This document shows positions 48,158 through 55,774 of a DNA stretch of 64,000 bases, piece by piece. The position numbers and the translations under genes were made by a program. Origin of the DNA: Billgrantia endophytica. Its GTDB lineage: Bacteria; Pseudomonadota; Gammaproteobacteria; Pseudomonadales; Halomonadaceae. Numbering within the stretch: position 1 is the first letter of the stretch; the number at the start of each line of letters is the position of its first letter. The DNA is taken from NCBI RefSeq assembly GCF_002879615.1, contig NZ_PNRF01000012.1, positions 62,001 through 126,000 on the forward strand, in the 5' to 3' direction. The notes under the pieces were generated by a model. It did no database searches. It saw nothing but the letters and a program-made list of their open reading frames with translations, and was not told the origin of the DNA.

Positions 48158-49078
48158 ATGATGCCGCGACGACTCCCCTCGCTCTCCGCCCTTCGCGCCT
48201 TCGAGGCGGCGGCGCGACACCGCAGTGCCAAGCGGGCGGCCGAGGAGCTTTCGGTCACGCCGACGGCGATCAGCCATCAGATTCGCCAGCTCGAGGAGAG
48301 CCTGGGGGTGGCACTGTTCGTGCGTCGGCCACGGCAACTGGTGCTGACGGCTCAGGGCCAGGTGCTGCTCACCGTGCTGAGCGACTCCTTCGATGCCATC
48401 GCCGAAACGGTGACCAAGCTGCGCCGTCCGCCGGCGCGGCAGGCGGTAACGCTCTCGACCACGCCGGCAGTGGCCGCGCGCTGGCTGCTGCCCTGGGTGT
48501 GCCTGCTGCGCGATGCCCATCCGCAGATCGACCTGAGCATTCAGGTCTCTCACGAGGCGGTCGTCCTGGATGGCATCGTTGCCGACATGGCGATTCGCTA
48601 TGGCGAGGGCCCCTGGCCAGGGCTGGTCGCGGAGAAGCTGTTCGACAATGTCTTCGTACCCGTCTGCAGTCCCGTGCTGAAGTTGCGTGAACCGGCCGAA
48701 CTGGTGCGCCATACGCTGCTCCACTTCTCTTCGCCCGCACCGTTGGACTGGGTGGCCTGGCAGCGCCAGGTCCAAGTGCCGGGGCTCGACATCAGCGCCG
48801 GGCTGATGTTCTCCGACGAGACCCATGGCATTGCCGCTGCCCTGGACGGCCAGGGCATAGCCCTGATGAGCCGGTACCTGATCGAGGAGGAGCTGCGCCA
48901 GGGGCGCCTGGTACAGCCATTCGGCCCTGAGGTAAAGGCCGCTCCCTTCCAGCTCGTCTACCCGCCCGAGCGGCGTGAGGAGCCGGCTATTGCCGCCGTG
49001 CGCGAGTGGATCGTCGGATTGCTGGACTCCCAAGCCAGAGAGAGCGGCTGCCGTGCGATAGTCGAGCGCCAGTCATGA
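48158..49078 (+). CDS. LysR-family regulator (GcvA-like)
   Basis: The 306-residue regulator has the LysR helix-turn-helix at residues 6-65 (LSALRAFEAAARHRSAKRAA, EELSVTPTAISHQIRQLEES) and the GcvA-type effector domain (SVTPTAISHQIRQLE is typical, as is MAIRYGEGPWPGL). The end reads FQLVYPPERREEPAIAAVRE. It is divergent from azoR. Its last bases overlap the convergent sigma-factor gene by six. Confidence 0.93.
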   Translation: MMPRRLPSLSALRAFEAAARHRSAKRAAEELSVTPTAISHQIRQLEESLGVALFVRRPRQLVLTAQGQVLLTVLSDSFDAIAETVTKLRRPPARQAVTLSTTPAVAARWLLPWVCLLRDAHPQIDLSIQVSHEAVVLDGIVADMAIRYGEGPWPGLVAEKLFDNVFVPVCSPVLKLREPAELVRHTLLHFSSPAPLDWVAWQRQVQVPGLDISAGLMFSDETHGIAAALDGQGIALMSRYLIEEELRQGRLVQPFGPEVKAAPFQLVYPPERREEPAIAAVREWIVGLLDSQARESGCRAIVERQS

Positions 49079-49960
49079 CGTCAGCCGTGTCAGCTTGTCG
49101 GGATTGCGCACGATGAAGATGTCGGCGGCATGTCCCGCGCGGTCGTAGCCAAAGGTCACCGTGGCGACGACATGCTCCTCTCGGTACATCACGAAGCCGG
49201 GGCCACCGTTGATATCCGCCTCGCGCCACTCATAGTCGGCCCAGTAGCCGCGTAGCCGGTTCGCCAGGAAGGCAAGCACTTTCCCCAGGCCATGCAGCGG
49301 CTCGAGCAGGGCGGGTACCTTGCCGCCGCCGTCGGTGCTGAGGCGCACCTCGGCCGATAGCAGGGCGGCGAGCCTTGCCGTGGCGCCTTCGGCAACGGCG
49401 AGTTGGAACGCCTCCAGCAGCGCCTGCTGGCGTTCCCGCGGTGGAGCATGACGCTCCTCGGCTGCCTGCAGGTTGGCGCGTGCCCGGGAGACCAGCTTGC
49501 GGCAGGCCGGCTCCTTGAGTTCGAGCATGGCGGCGATCTCGGCGTGGGGCGTGTCGAAGATCTCATGCAGCAGGTAGGCTGCCCGCTCCTTGGGCGAGAG
49601 GCGCTCGAGCAGCAGCAGGAAGGCGGTGGAGAGCGAGTCGGCCAGCTGCATGCTGCGTTCCGCATCGGATACGGCAGCGGTCTGAATGGGCTCGGGCAGC
49701 CAGGCGCCGACATACTCGACCCTGGCCCGGTGGGCGTTGCCCAGCAGATCGAGGCAGCGCCGCGTGCAGGTCGTGGTCAGCCAGGCGTGGGGCGTATCGA
49801 TAGCCTCACGATCCGCTGCCTGCCACTTGAGAAAGGTGTCCTGCACCGCATCCTCGGCGTCGGCACGTGAGCCGAGGATGCGATAGGCCAGCCCCAGCAG
49901 CATGGGGCGGGCCTCTTCAAAGCGATGCAGGTCGAAGTGAAGCAAGTCGCTAGGTGACAT
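49073..49960 (-). CDS. ECF41-type RNA polymerase sigma factor (SigJ-like)
   Basis: The 295-residue sigma factor has sigma region 2 (AYRILGSRADAEDAVQDTFL) and region 4 (LSPKERAAYLLHEIFDTPHA, EIAAMLELKEPACRKLVSRA), then a C-terminal SnoaL-like domain. It carries the ECF41 markers WLPEPI between regions 2 and 4 and DGGGK in the C-terminal domain. In ECF41 that extension both inhibits and activates the sigma factor, and no anti-sigma is needed. The start overlaps the stop of the ABM gene by one base (TGATG), so that gene is the likely partner in place of the usual carboxymuconolactone-decarboxylase-like protein. Confidence 0.93.
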   Translation of the reverse strand: MSPSDLLHFDLHRFEEARPMLLGLAYRILGSRADAEDAVQDTFLKWQAADREAIDTPHAWLTTTCTRRCLDLLGNAHRARVEYVGAWLPEPIQTAAVSDAERSMQLADSLSTAFLLLLERLSPKERAAYLLHEIFDTPHAEIAAMLELKEPACRKLVSRARANLQAAEERHAPPRERQQALLEAFQLAVAEGATARLAALLSAEVRLSTDGGGKVPALLEPLHGLGKVLAFLANRLRGYWADYEWREADINGGPGFVMYREEHVVATVTFGYDRAGHAADIFIVRNPDKLTRLTS

Positions 49961-50292
49961 CAGGCTGTCTCGGAAACCGGAGCCGCCTTGTCCTTGGCCC
50001 AGGCCACGGTGGCGGCGTGAATCTCGGGCGGATGAGCAAGCAGGGGCGTTACCGCGACGACATAAGCATCGTATGCCGGTCCCTGCATGAAGGCCTGCGC
50101 ATCCGCACCGTCGGCGTAGCGCTGGAAGACGCGGATCGTGTTGGGATCGCCATCATCGTAGCAGTAGAAGTAGGCGTCGTGGACCTGGCGCTCCTGGATG
50201 CTCGGCATCAGGTGAGTCTCCCACGCGCGCCGTACCTCTTCGCGCTTGCCGGGAAGTGCCTTGTGCTTGATGAAAAGCGTGCTCTGACTCAT
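49960..50292 (-). CDS. Antibiotic-biosynthesis-monooxygenase (ABM) domain protein
   Basis: The 110-residue protein has one ABM fold unit: TLFIKHKALPGKREEVRRAW at the first strand, AYFYCYDDGDPNTIRVFQRY in the middle and a C-terminal helix. Such small dimeric proteins act as cofactor-free monooxygenases or haem/quinol-binding proteins. It is encoded immediately before and coupled to the ECF41 sigma factor, suggesting the two work in one stress response. The ATG at 50292 follows AGGAG at seven bases. Confidence 0.8.
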   Translation of the reverse strand: MSQSTLFIKHKALPGKREEVRRAWETHLMPSIQERQVHDAYFYCYDDGDPNTIRVFQRYADGADAQAFMQGPAYDAYVVAVTPLLAHPPEIHAATVAWAKDKAAPVSETA

Positions 50293-50369
50293 GTGTGGCT
50301 CCTGAATCGCTGGGGTGAGATCGATAGATGGCCGAATGGCCGTCACTGTCATGACGATTCAGGTGGGCG

Positions 50370-51080
50370 CTATGTGACATCGCCCGCAATCGACGATACC
50401 TGGTTGACCGAGACGATGGTGCCGCTCCAGATCATCTCGAAGTGGGCCGTCTGCACCATGGACGTCACCGGCCTTGGGGACATCAGGCCCCAGCAGGTGG
50501 CCCTGGAGGCGCGCACCGAATGGTAACGCAGCCCCAGCGTGCCATTTTCCTTGAGCGAAAGCCCAAACTGGCGGGAAGCGCTGTAGTCGTCCGGTGCGTA
50601 GATGGCGTGCGTGTTGGGGAGCGTCAGTCCATCCACCATCCCGGCCTCGTCGAACTCGCAGGCCAGGCCGCGAAACACGAAGCGCTCGTAGCTCAAGTCG
50701 GGCACATTGCGCCAGTAACTCTCCTGGTGATGCTGGACCTCGGCCAGGGCGGTTTCCATGGTGTCGCCCAAGTACAGGACGCCGAAGCTGCCATCACTGA
50801 AACGCGAGCCATCGGGGTTCACATGGGTGAACGGCGCCACTGCATAGGAACATCCGGGGATACCGAAGGGGATGCTTTCGGGTGGGATCAGGTCGAGGCG
50901 TCCGGCTTGGTTCTGCAGGCGAGGGTTGGTCAGTGCCTGCAGCTCATAAAGCGCCTGGAACTCGTCGGCATTGGCCACATCGTCGAAGACGCTGATGGGA
51001 GGAAATTTGGAGTTAACCAGTCGATAGGCGCGTCGTTGCCTGCCAGGCAGTTGGGGAAGTGCCTCCAGGCGCCTTACCAT
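50370..51080 (-). CDS. RES-domain toxin (NAD+-degrading type)
   Basis: The 236-residue protein has the RES domain: RRAYRLVNSKFPPISVF at the N-terminus with the conserved Arg, SFGVLYLGDTMETALAEVQH with the Tyr and Glu of the active site, and SRQFGLSLKENGTLGLRYHS near the end. RES toxins deplete cellular NAD+ and are restrained by an Xre/MbcA-type antitoxin. Here the antitoxin gene lies directly upstream with a 7-base overlap. The toxin is longer than the ~150-residue minimal RES domain. Confidence 0.88.
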   Translation of the reverse strand: MVRRLEALPQLPGRQRRAYRLVNSKFPPISVFDDVANADEFQALYELQALTNPRLQNQAGRLDLIPPESIPFGIPGCSYAVAPFTHVNPDGSRFSDGSFGVLYLGDTMETALAEVQHHQESYWRNVPDLSYERFVFRGLACEFDEAGMVDGLTLPNTHAIYAPDDYSASRQFGLSLKENGTLGLRYHSVRASRATCWGLMSPRPVTSMVQTAHFEMIWSGTIVSVNQVSSIAGDVT

Positions 51081-51487
51081 CCAGCGCCTCGCAGGGTGTC
51101 GATCCGCTTGAACGTCTCGTAGAGAGAGATGAAGTCCCCCTGTGCCATGACTTCCAGCGGCGTGCGGCCATGGAAGAAGACGTTGTGGTTGGCCATCGAC
51201 ATGAAACCGTAGAGGTTTTCCGGATTGTCGAAGACCACCCGCAGCGCCGAGTGAATGTTCAGTACCAAGCTGATGCGCGTGAGCTGATCGGCATCGAGGC
51301 TGACCTCCCAGGCCGGGTCGCGTCGCTTCGCCCGCGCATAAGTGCTGCGGGAGACACGCAGTATCGCCGCGCCCTGCTCACCGCTCGCTCCCCACTTCTC
51401 GAGGATTGCGACTGCGGCCTTCAGCCCCGTGGCGGCGGTGGACTTGCTGTGGTTAGCCGCTTCGATGGCGTTCATATCGATGCTCAT
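51074..51487 (-). CDS. Xre/MbcA/ParS-type antitoxin of the RES pair
   Basis: The 137-residue protein has an N-terminal helix-turn-helix part (KAAVAILEKWGASGEQGAAI, LRVSRSTYARAKRRD) and the C-terminal toxin-binding domain of DUF2384 (MbcA/ParS/Xre) type: LVLNIHSALRVVFDNPENLY, then GRTPLEVMAQGDFISL. The GRTPLE..AQG..  sequence is diagnostic. It overlaps the toxin start by seven bases. Upstream there is a perfect TATAAT -10 on the minus strand and imperfect inverted repeats, as expected for autoregulation. Confidence 0.92.
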   Translation of the reverse strand: MSIDMNAIEAANHSKSTAATGLKAAVAILEKWGASGEQGAAILRVSRSTYARAKRRDPAWEVSLDADQLTRISLVLNIHSALRVVFDNPENLYGFMSMANHNVFFHGRTPLEVMAQGDFISLYETFKRIDTLRGAGW

Positions 51488-51495
51488 GATGTGTC

Positions 51496-51534
51496 TGTGG
51501 ACGTAATTATAGCATTAAAGTGTCTACAGATGAA
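51496..51534 (-). promoter_or_regulatory. Promoter/operator of the RES-Xre pair
   Basis: On the minus strand CTATAATTACG supplies a perfect TATAAT, flanked by the imperfect inverted repeat TCTGTAGAC…GTCCACAGA that covers the promoter. It fits binding by the Xre-type antitoxin. No good -35 was found. Confidence 0.55.
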
Positions 51535-51550
51535 GCGACCGACATCACGA

Positions 51551-51627
51551 AGCGAGCGTGGCGCCGCCCGGCGGCCAAGGTCCGGGCCTTCATCGACCGG
51601 CTTGCCGAGCGGCCTCCTTTTCGTAGT
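51551..51627 (+). pseudogene. C-terminal scrap of a LysR-family regulator
   Basis: A plus frame reads RAWRRPAAKVRAFIDRLAER and stops near 51627, resembling the last helix of LysR proteins (…PAKVRAFIDFL…). Only about 25 residues remain and it overlaps the 3' end of the convergent VOC gene. The match is short, so confidence is limited. Confidence 0.4.
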
Positions 51628-52033
51628 TGATCATCCAGGCGACGCCGAATCGGTCCGTCAGCATGCCGAAGCGGTGCGCCCAGAAGGTCTCTTCGAGGGG
51701 CATCTCCACGCTGCCGTTGTCGGCCAGCGCATGGAAGAGCCGTTCGGCCTCCTGCACCGAGTCGACGCCGACCGCAATGCTCGCGCCCTTGATGCCTTCG
51801 TAGGGCGCCGGGCAGAAGGGGGCATTATCCGAGGCCATCAACAGCTGATCGCCGATGCGCAGTCGGGCGTGCATGACCAGGTTACGGGCCGACTCGGGTA
51901 TCTCCATGCCTTCGCTATCGGGCATTTCGGCGTAGGTGGACATGGCCTCGAGCTTGGCGTCGAAGCAGCGCTGGTAGAACTCGAAGGCATCGCGGCAGTT
52001 GCCGTCGAAGATCAGGTAGGTGGAAAGCTGCAT
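51590..52033 (-). CDS. VOC-superfamily (PhnB-like) protein
   Basis: The 147-residue PhnB-like protein begins STYLIFDGNCRDAFEFYQRC, has the central RLRIGDQLLMASDN and ends TFWAHRFGMLTDRFGVAWMI. In layout it matches the protein at 9452-9847 and other 3-demethylubiquinone-methyltransferase-like VOC proteins, whose activity is undefined. GGAG precedes the ATG. It is followed on its strand by the toxin-antitoxin pair and preceded by the WYL regulator. Confidence 0.88.
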   Translation of the reverse strand: MQLSTYLIFDGNCRDAFEFYQRCFDAKLEAMSTYAEMPDSEGMEIPESARNLVMHARLRIGDQLLMASDNAPFCPAPYEGIKGASIAVGVDSVQEAERLFHALADNGSVEMPLEETFWAHRFGMLTDRFGVAWMINYEKEAARQAGR

Positions 52034-52110
52034 GGTGGGTCTCCAGGGGATCGTTGTCGGTTCTACTTCCCTTCATCGATTCACCCTAGTCGATTTCGAC
52101 GCTCCCTCGA

Positions 52111-53064
52111 TCATTTTCTCTCTGCCAGGCGGTGGAGGCGGGCGGCCTGCTGGGCGAGGGCGTCGCAAAGCTCCGGTGGGTCGAGGATCTCGAAGTCGAA
52201 CGGCTGGTGGGCCAACTGGCGGGCGAACCAGGTCAAGCTGTCGGTGCGGGCGTGCAGCATCACGGCGTTTCCGTCGGGCGTGAACACGCCGATATTGCGG
52301 CCCAGTTCTTCAACGGCATGGGTAAGGTCGGTGTGCAGGCGCACGCTGACGGCGATGGCGCGGGGCAGGCTGGCGATGCTGTGTGCCAGGTGCTCGGCCG
52401 GGTTGAAGTCTGCCGGTCGTTCGAAGCTGGCCTCGAGCGGTGTGGCCTCAATGATGCGGTCGAGCCGGAAGCTGCGCAGGTCGCGGCGCAGATGGCACCA
52501 GCCGCTGACGTACCAGCGCCCACCGCGAAAGACCAGGCCGTAGGGGTTGAGCATCCTACGGGTGGCTTGATTGCGGTCGTCCCGGTAGTCGAGCCGGACC
52601 CGCTGGCGTGCCTGGGTGGCGGTGGCGAACAAGACCAGCAGGCGCTCGTCTCCCGGCGCCCTTGCCGAAGGCAGTTCCAGCCGGGCGCTCTCGCCCAGCG
52701 CCTGCGCCTGTTTTTTCAACCTGGCGGGCATGACCCGCTCCAGCTTGGCGCGTGCGGTTTCCAGCGCCGGCGCGGTCTCGGCGATGCCTAGCCCTTGTGC
52801 GGCGAGCAGCCCCAACGAGACGGCCAGCGCCTCATCGCTGTTGAACATCAACGGCGGCAGTTTGAAGCCCGGCATCAGGCGGTAGCCGCCATGCCGCCCC
52901 CGCTCGGTGGTAACGGGAATACCGAGCTCTTCCAAGGCCTGGATGTAGCGTCGTAGCGTTCGACGATCGACATCCAGCCGCTCGGCCAGCTCCCGGCCGC
53001 TCATATGGCGGTGGGTCTGCAGCAGTTCGAGGAGTGTCAGCACGCGAACGGTAGGATTGGCCAC
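52111..53064 (-). CDS. YafY-type regulator with WYL ligand domain
   Basis: The 317-residue protein has an N-terminal DeoR-like winged helix (RVLTLLELLQTHRHMSGREL, AERLDVDRRTLRRYIQALEE) and a C-terminal WYL domain (residues ~140-215, with QRVRLDYRDDRNQ, GLVFRGGRWYVSGWCH and FRLDRI). WYL domains sense nucleic acid or small ligands. It is divergent from the GST gene across a clear palindrome and probably controls it. Confidence 0.93.
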   Translation of the reverse strand: MANPTVRVLTLLELLQTHRHMSGRELAERLDVDRRTLRRYIQALEELGIPVTTERGRHGGYRLMPGFKLPPLMFNSDEALAVSLGLLAAQGLGIAETAPALETARAKLERVMPARLKKQAQALGESARLELPSARAPGDERLLVLFATATQARQRVRLDYRDDRNQATRRMLNPYGLVFRGGRWYVSGWCHLRRDLRSFRLDRIIEATPLEASFERPADFNPAEHLAHSIASLPRAIAVSVRLHTDLTHAVEELGRNIGVFTPDGNAVMLHARTDSLTWFARQLAHQPFDFEILDPPELCDALAQQAARLHRLAERK

Positions 53065-53080
53065 GCTGAATTTCCCGTCA

Positions 53081-53107
53081 TAAATAGGGCATGATCTGTC
53101 CTATTTA
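53081..53107. promoter_or_regulatory. Operator-like inverted repeat between yafY-type and GST genes
   Basis: Perfect 8-bp arms TAAATAGG (53081-53088) and CCTATTTA (53100-53107) with an 11-bp spacer, 17 bases before the WYL regulator start. Full-turn spacing (19 bp centre to centre) suits a dimeric regulator. Confidence 0.75.
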
Positions 53108-53174
53108 GCCATTACCTTGCTGTCATGGCCAGGACGTAACCGCCTGGTCGCATCCAACAGCAAGGAGATATCCG

Positions 53175-53882
53175 ATGGAACCTGTACTTTTCTATGGCGT
53201 ACCGCAAGGCTGTTCGTTCGGCTCTATCGTGGCGCTCGAGTGGCAGGGCCAGCCCTACCGGCTGTGCCGCATCGAGATGATGGAGCAGCCCTGGGCCCCG
53301 CTCTATGCCAAGGTCAATCCGCTTTTCAAGACTCCTGCGTTGCTACTCGAAGATGGAGAGCCTCTTACCGAGAGCCTGGCGATCCTGCAGCACCTGGCGG
53401 CACGCGACCTCAGCAGGCGGCTGGGCTTCGAACAGGGCAGCCGGGCACATGATCGCTTGAACCAGATGCTGGCCTACCTCACCACGGACTTCTTCGCGGC
53501 CTTCGGGCCACTCTGGACGCTTTATGACACCCAAGGAATGAGCGGCGTGGAGCAGGAATTGCTGCGCCGGTTGGGTCGTGAGCAGGTCGCGGAGGGCTGC
53601 GCCTACCTCAACGGATTGCTGGTCGCGCGGGAGTGGCTGCTGGGCGATGCGCGCAGCATGGCGGATGCCTACTTCGTCGGCATCGCCCGCTGGGCTGAAT
53701 ATCACCGGCTTTTCGACCTGAAGCAGGAATATCCGAACCTGGCGCGGCACCTGGCGAAGCTCAGGGACGATCCCGCCGTGCGGTTTGCCGAGGCCATCGA
53801 ACGCGGCGAGCAACCGGCGGGGCAGGGGCACTTCAGGGGGCATGTCAGCCTGCGGGAATTGGAGCCTCGTTTGGCCGCCTAG
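53175..53882 (+). CDS. Glutathione S-transferase family protein
   Basis: The 235-residue protein has the GST thioredoxin-like N-terminal domain (LFYGVPQGCSFGSIVALEWQ with Ser/Cys at the active position, then FKTPALLLEDGEPLTESLAI) and the helical C-terminal domain with AREWLLGDARSMADAYFVGI, the usual N-capping Asp. It conjugates or reduces electrophiles with glutathione. It is divergent from the WYL regulator, sharing an operator-like palindrome. AAGGAG precedes the ATG. Confidence 0.92.
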   Translation: MEPVLFYGVPQGCSFGSIVALEWQGQPYRLCRIEMMEQPWAPLYAKVNPLFKTPALLLEDGEPLTESLAILQHLAARDLSRRLGFEQGSRAHDRLNQMLAYLTTDFFAAFGPLWTLYDTQGMSGVEQELLRRLGREQVAEGCAYLNGLLVAREWLLGDARSMADAYFVGIARWAEYHRLFDLKQEYPNLARHLAKLRDDPAVRFAEAIERGEQPAGQGHFRGHVSLRELEPRLAA

Positions 53883-53968
53883 GAACGGTCTATACTGCGG
53901 CTTTACAGGGTTGCCGGGTGCGTTGTATCAGGCCGTGCCCGGTGATCCTGAAGAAGAATGGCGTCTCT

Positions 53969-53994
53969 CCGGTAAGTAAGGGCTTACCGGGGCG
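53969..53994 (+). repeat. REP-like element, copy 1
   Basis: CCGGTAAG-TAAGGG-CTTACCGG followed by GGCG, a palindromic element. A second copy differing at three positions is at 55664-55689 and shares flanking GAATG.GCGTC-like bases. It lies between convergent genes, as REP elements often do. Confidence 0.6.
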
Positions 53995-54001
53995 CTGTCC
54001 T

Positions 54002-54364
54002 TTACTCGGTATCCAACGACGCGTCATGACGCTCGCGGCTGTCGGCAGGCGCCTGGTCGCGCTCGTGCATACCGTAGTCGCGCATCACGGTGGCCACGCG
54101 CAGGCGATAGTCGTCGAAGACCACTTCGCGGCCCTGGGCCTGGGCGCTGCGGTGGCGCTCGAGCCGGCGCCACTGGGCCACGGCTTCCTCATCGCGCCAG
54201 AAGGAGAGCGAGAGCACCTTGCCCGGCTGGGTGAGGCTCTCGAAGCGCTCGATGGAGATAAAACCATCGATCTCGTCGAGCAACGGACGCAGGCTGGCGG
54301 CGATATCGAGGTACTGCTCGCGTCGGCCGGACTTGGGGATGACTTCGAAGATGACGGCGATCAT
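54002..54364 (-). CDS. ABM-domain protein
   Basis: The 120-residue protein has a single antibiotic-biosynthesis-monooxygenase unit: MIAVIFEVIPKSGRREQYLD at the start, FISIERFESLTQPGKVLSLS in the middle and FWRDEEAVAQWRRLERHRSA carrying the usual Trp and His. Members are small cofactor-free oxygenases or binding proteins. It is divergent from the ArsR regulator at 54490, and the two probably form a regulatory pair. It is distinct from the ABM protein beside the sigma factor. Confidence 0.87.
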   Translation of the reverse strand: MIAVIFEVIPKSGRREQYLDIAASLRPLLDEIDGFISIERFESLTQPGKVLSLSFWRDEEAVAQWRRLERHRSAQAQGREVVFDDYRLRVATVMRDYGMHERDQAPADSRERHDASLDTE

Positions 54365-54489
54365 GGGACACTCCGTTTTGACTTATTGGTGTTGAAGCGA
54401 TGAGCCCGCTCCGTCTTGTTCAATGTCGCTTCATTGTGTCTCCTTGGCCTATGCTTGTCAGACATAAACAGTTAGGTGGAGAGCTAACG

Positions 54490-55209
54490 ATGGTTGAGCC
54501 GGATCTGCCACGTCTTGCCCGCACCATTGGCGATCCGACGCGAATGGGCATGCTGGCATTGCTGATGGAGGGGCGGGCGTTGACCGCCAAGGAGCTTGCC
54601 TACGGCTGTGGCGTGCAGCCGGGCACGGCGACGGAGCATCTCAAGCGGCTTCAGCGCGATGGACTGATCGAGTCGACGGCACAAGGGCGGCACAAGTATT
54701 ACCGGCTGGCGACAGCCGAGGTGGCGCATGCCGTCGAGGCGTTGATGGTGGTGGCCACACCGATGAAGGTAGTGTCGCCGTGCAGGCGACCGGCAGGTGC
54801 CCTGGGGGCTGCGCGGTTCTGCTACGACCACCTGGCAGGTGAGCTGGGCACGCGGATGACGGCCGTATTCCTCGAGAGGGGGTTCCTGGTGGCAGATGGC
54901 GAAGCCATGGACGTGACGGCTCGGGGCGAGGCCTGGTTCACCGACTTCGGCATCGATGTCGCTTCCCTACGCAGGCGTCGTCGGCGTTTTGCCTATCCTT
55001 GCCTCGACTGGAGCGAACGGCGCGATCACCTCGGTGGTGCGCTGGGAGCCGCCATGGCCGGGCGCATGCTGGAACTCGGCTGGATCGGCCGGCAGAAGCA
55101 CTCGCGGGTGGTGAGTATCAGCGAGCTGGGGCATCGGGCACTGGCGAGTGAGTTCGGGTTCGTGATCGGCTTGCCGGAGAACGATCAAGCGGTCGCGATC
55201 TCGTCGTAA
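54490..55209 (+). CDS. ArsR-family regulator with C-terminal extension
   Basis: The 239-residue protein has an N-terminal ArsR winged helix (LARTIGDPTRMGMLALLMEG, ELAYGCGVQPGTATEHLKRL, GRHKYYRLATAEVAHAVEAL). An ~130-residue extension follows with [20 protein letters not shown] and CLDWSERRDHLGGALGAAMA, containing Cys residues that could sense metal or thiol state. This two-part form is a recognised ArsR group lacking the CadC/SmtB metal motif. The ATG at 54490 follows GGAG; upstream ATGs lack a site. It is divergent from the ABM gene. Confidence 0.9.
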   Translation: MVEPDLPRLARTIGDPTRMGMLALLMEGRALTAKELAYGCGVQPGTATEHLKRLQRDGLIESTAQGRHKYYRLATAEVAHAVEALMVVATPMKVVSPCRRPAGALGAARFCYDHLAGELGTRMTAVFLERGFLVADGEAMDVTARGEAWFTDFGIDVASLRRRRRRFAYPCLDWSERRDHLGGALGAAMAGRMLELGWIGRQKHSRVVSISELGHRALASEFGFVIGLPENDQAVAISS

Positions 55210-55604
55210 CCCCGGTTGAGGAACTGCACGAAGCAGAAGCCATGACCGAAGGGGTCGGCCATCAACGCGAGCTTGCCCCAGCGATCGGTGACGGTGGGCT
55301 GCTCCTGGGTGGCGCCGGCTGCGATGGCCCGTTCCACTGCGGCGTCGATATTCTCCACCACCACGTCCAGGTGCACCGGGGTCCAGTGGCGCGTGTAGTG
55401 GCGCTGCGCTCCGGGCATGGGCTCCCCCGGGGCGTAAGCCGGCGATCCGGTGGCCTTGGCCAACAGGTAGATCGGCGCCGGGCCACCGATCAGCTCGACG
55501 CCGTCATCGCCGAACCGGCGTCCGATGTTGAGCCCAAATGCCTGCACGTAGAAGTCGATGCCACGCTCCAGATCGTCCACGTCCAGGTTGACGAGAAAAT
55601 CCAT
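55185..55604 (-). CDS. VOC-superfamily (glyoxalase-like) protein
   Basis: The 139-residue protein has the VOC halves DFLVNLDVDDLERGIDFYVQ and TPVHLDVVVENIDAAVERAI, with MADPFGHGFCFVQF at the end giving the DPFGHGF metal-side motif. Function is open; related proteins bind electrophilic or antibiotic ligands. The ATG at 55604 follows GGAGG at five bases; the ORF to 55760 is not supported. The 3' end overlaps the ArsR gene by 25 bases, in convergent direction. Confidence 0.88.
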   Translation of the reverse strand: MDFLVNLDVDDLERGIDFYVQAFGLNIGRRFGDDGVELIGGPAPIYLLAKATGSPAYAPGEPMPGAQRHYTRHWTPVHLDVVVENIDAAVERAIAAGATQEQPTVTDRWGKLALMADPFGHGFCFVQFLNRGYDEIATA

Positions 55605-55663
55605 GCCGCCTCCTGCCAATGAGCCAGGCCGATTTCGGTCAGTAATGAATGCGTCGGCGCTAC

Positions 55664-55689
55664 CCGGTGAGTCAGTGCTTACCGGGGCG
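55664..55689 (+). repeat. REP-like element, copy 2
   Basis: CCGGTGAGTCAGTGCTTACC followed by GGGGCG, related to 53969-53994. It lies between the VOC gene start and the SDR gene end. Confidence 0.6.
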
Positions 55690-55774
55690 ACACCTCTTGT
55701 CTGGAGGGTAGCAGGGCGCTGGGAGGATTGCCGCGCAGAAGCGGTGCCGTCAGGTGGCACCGCTTCCTGACAAC

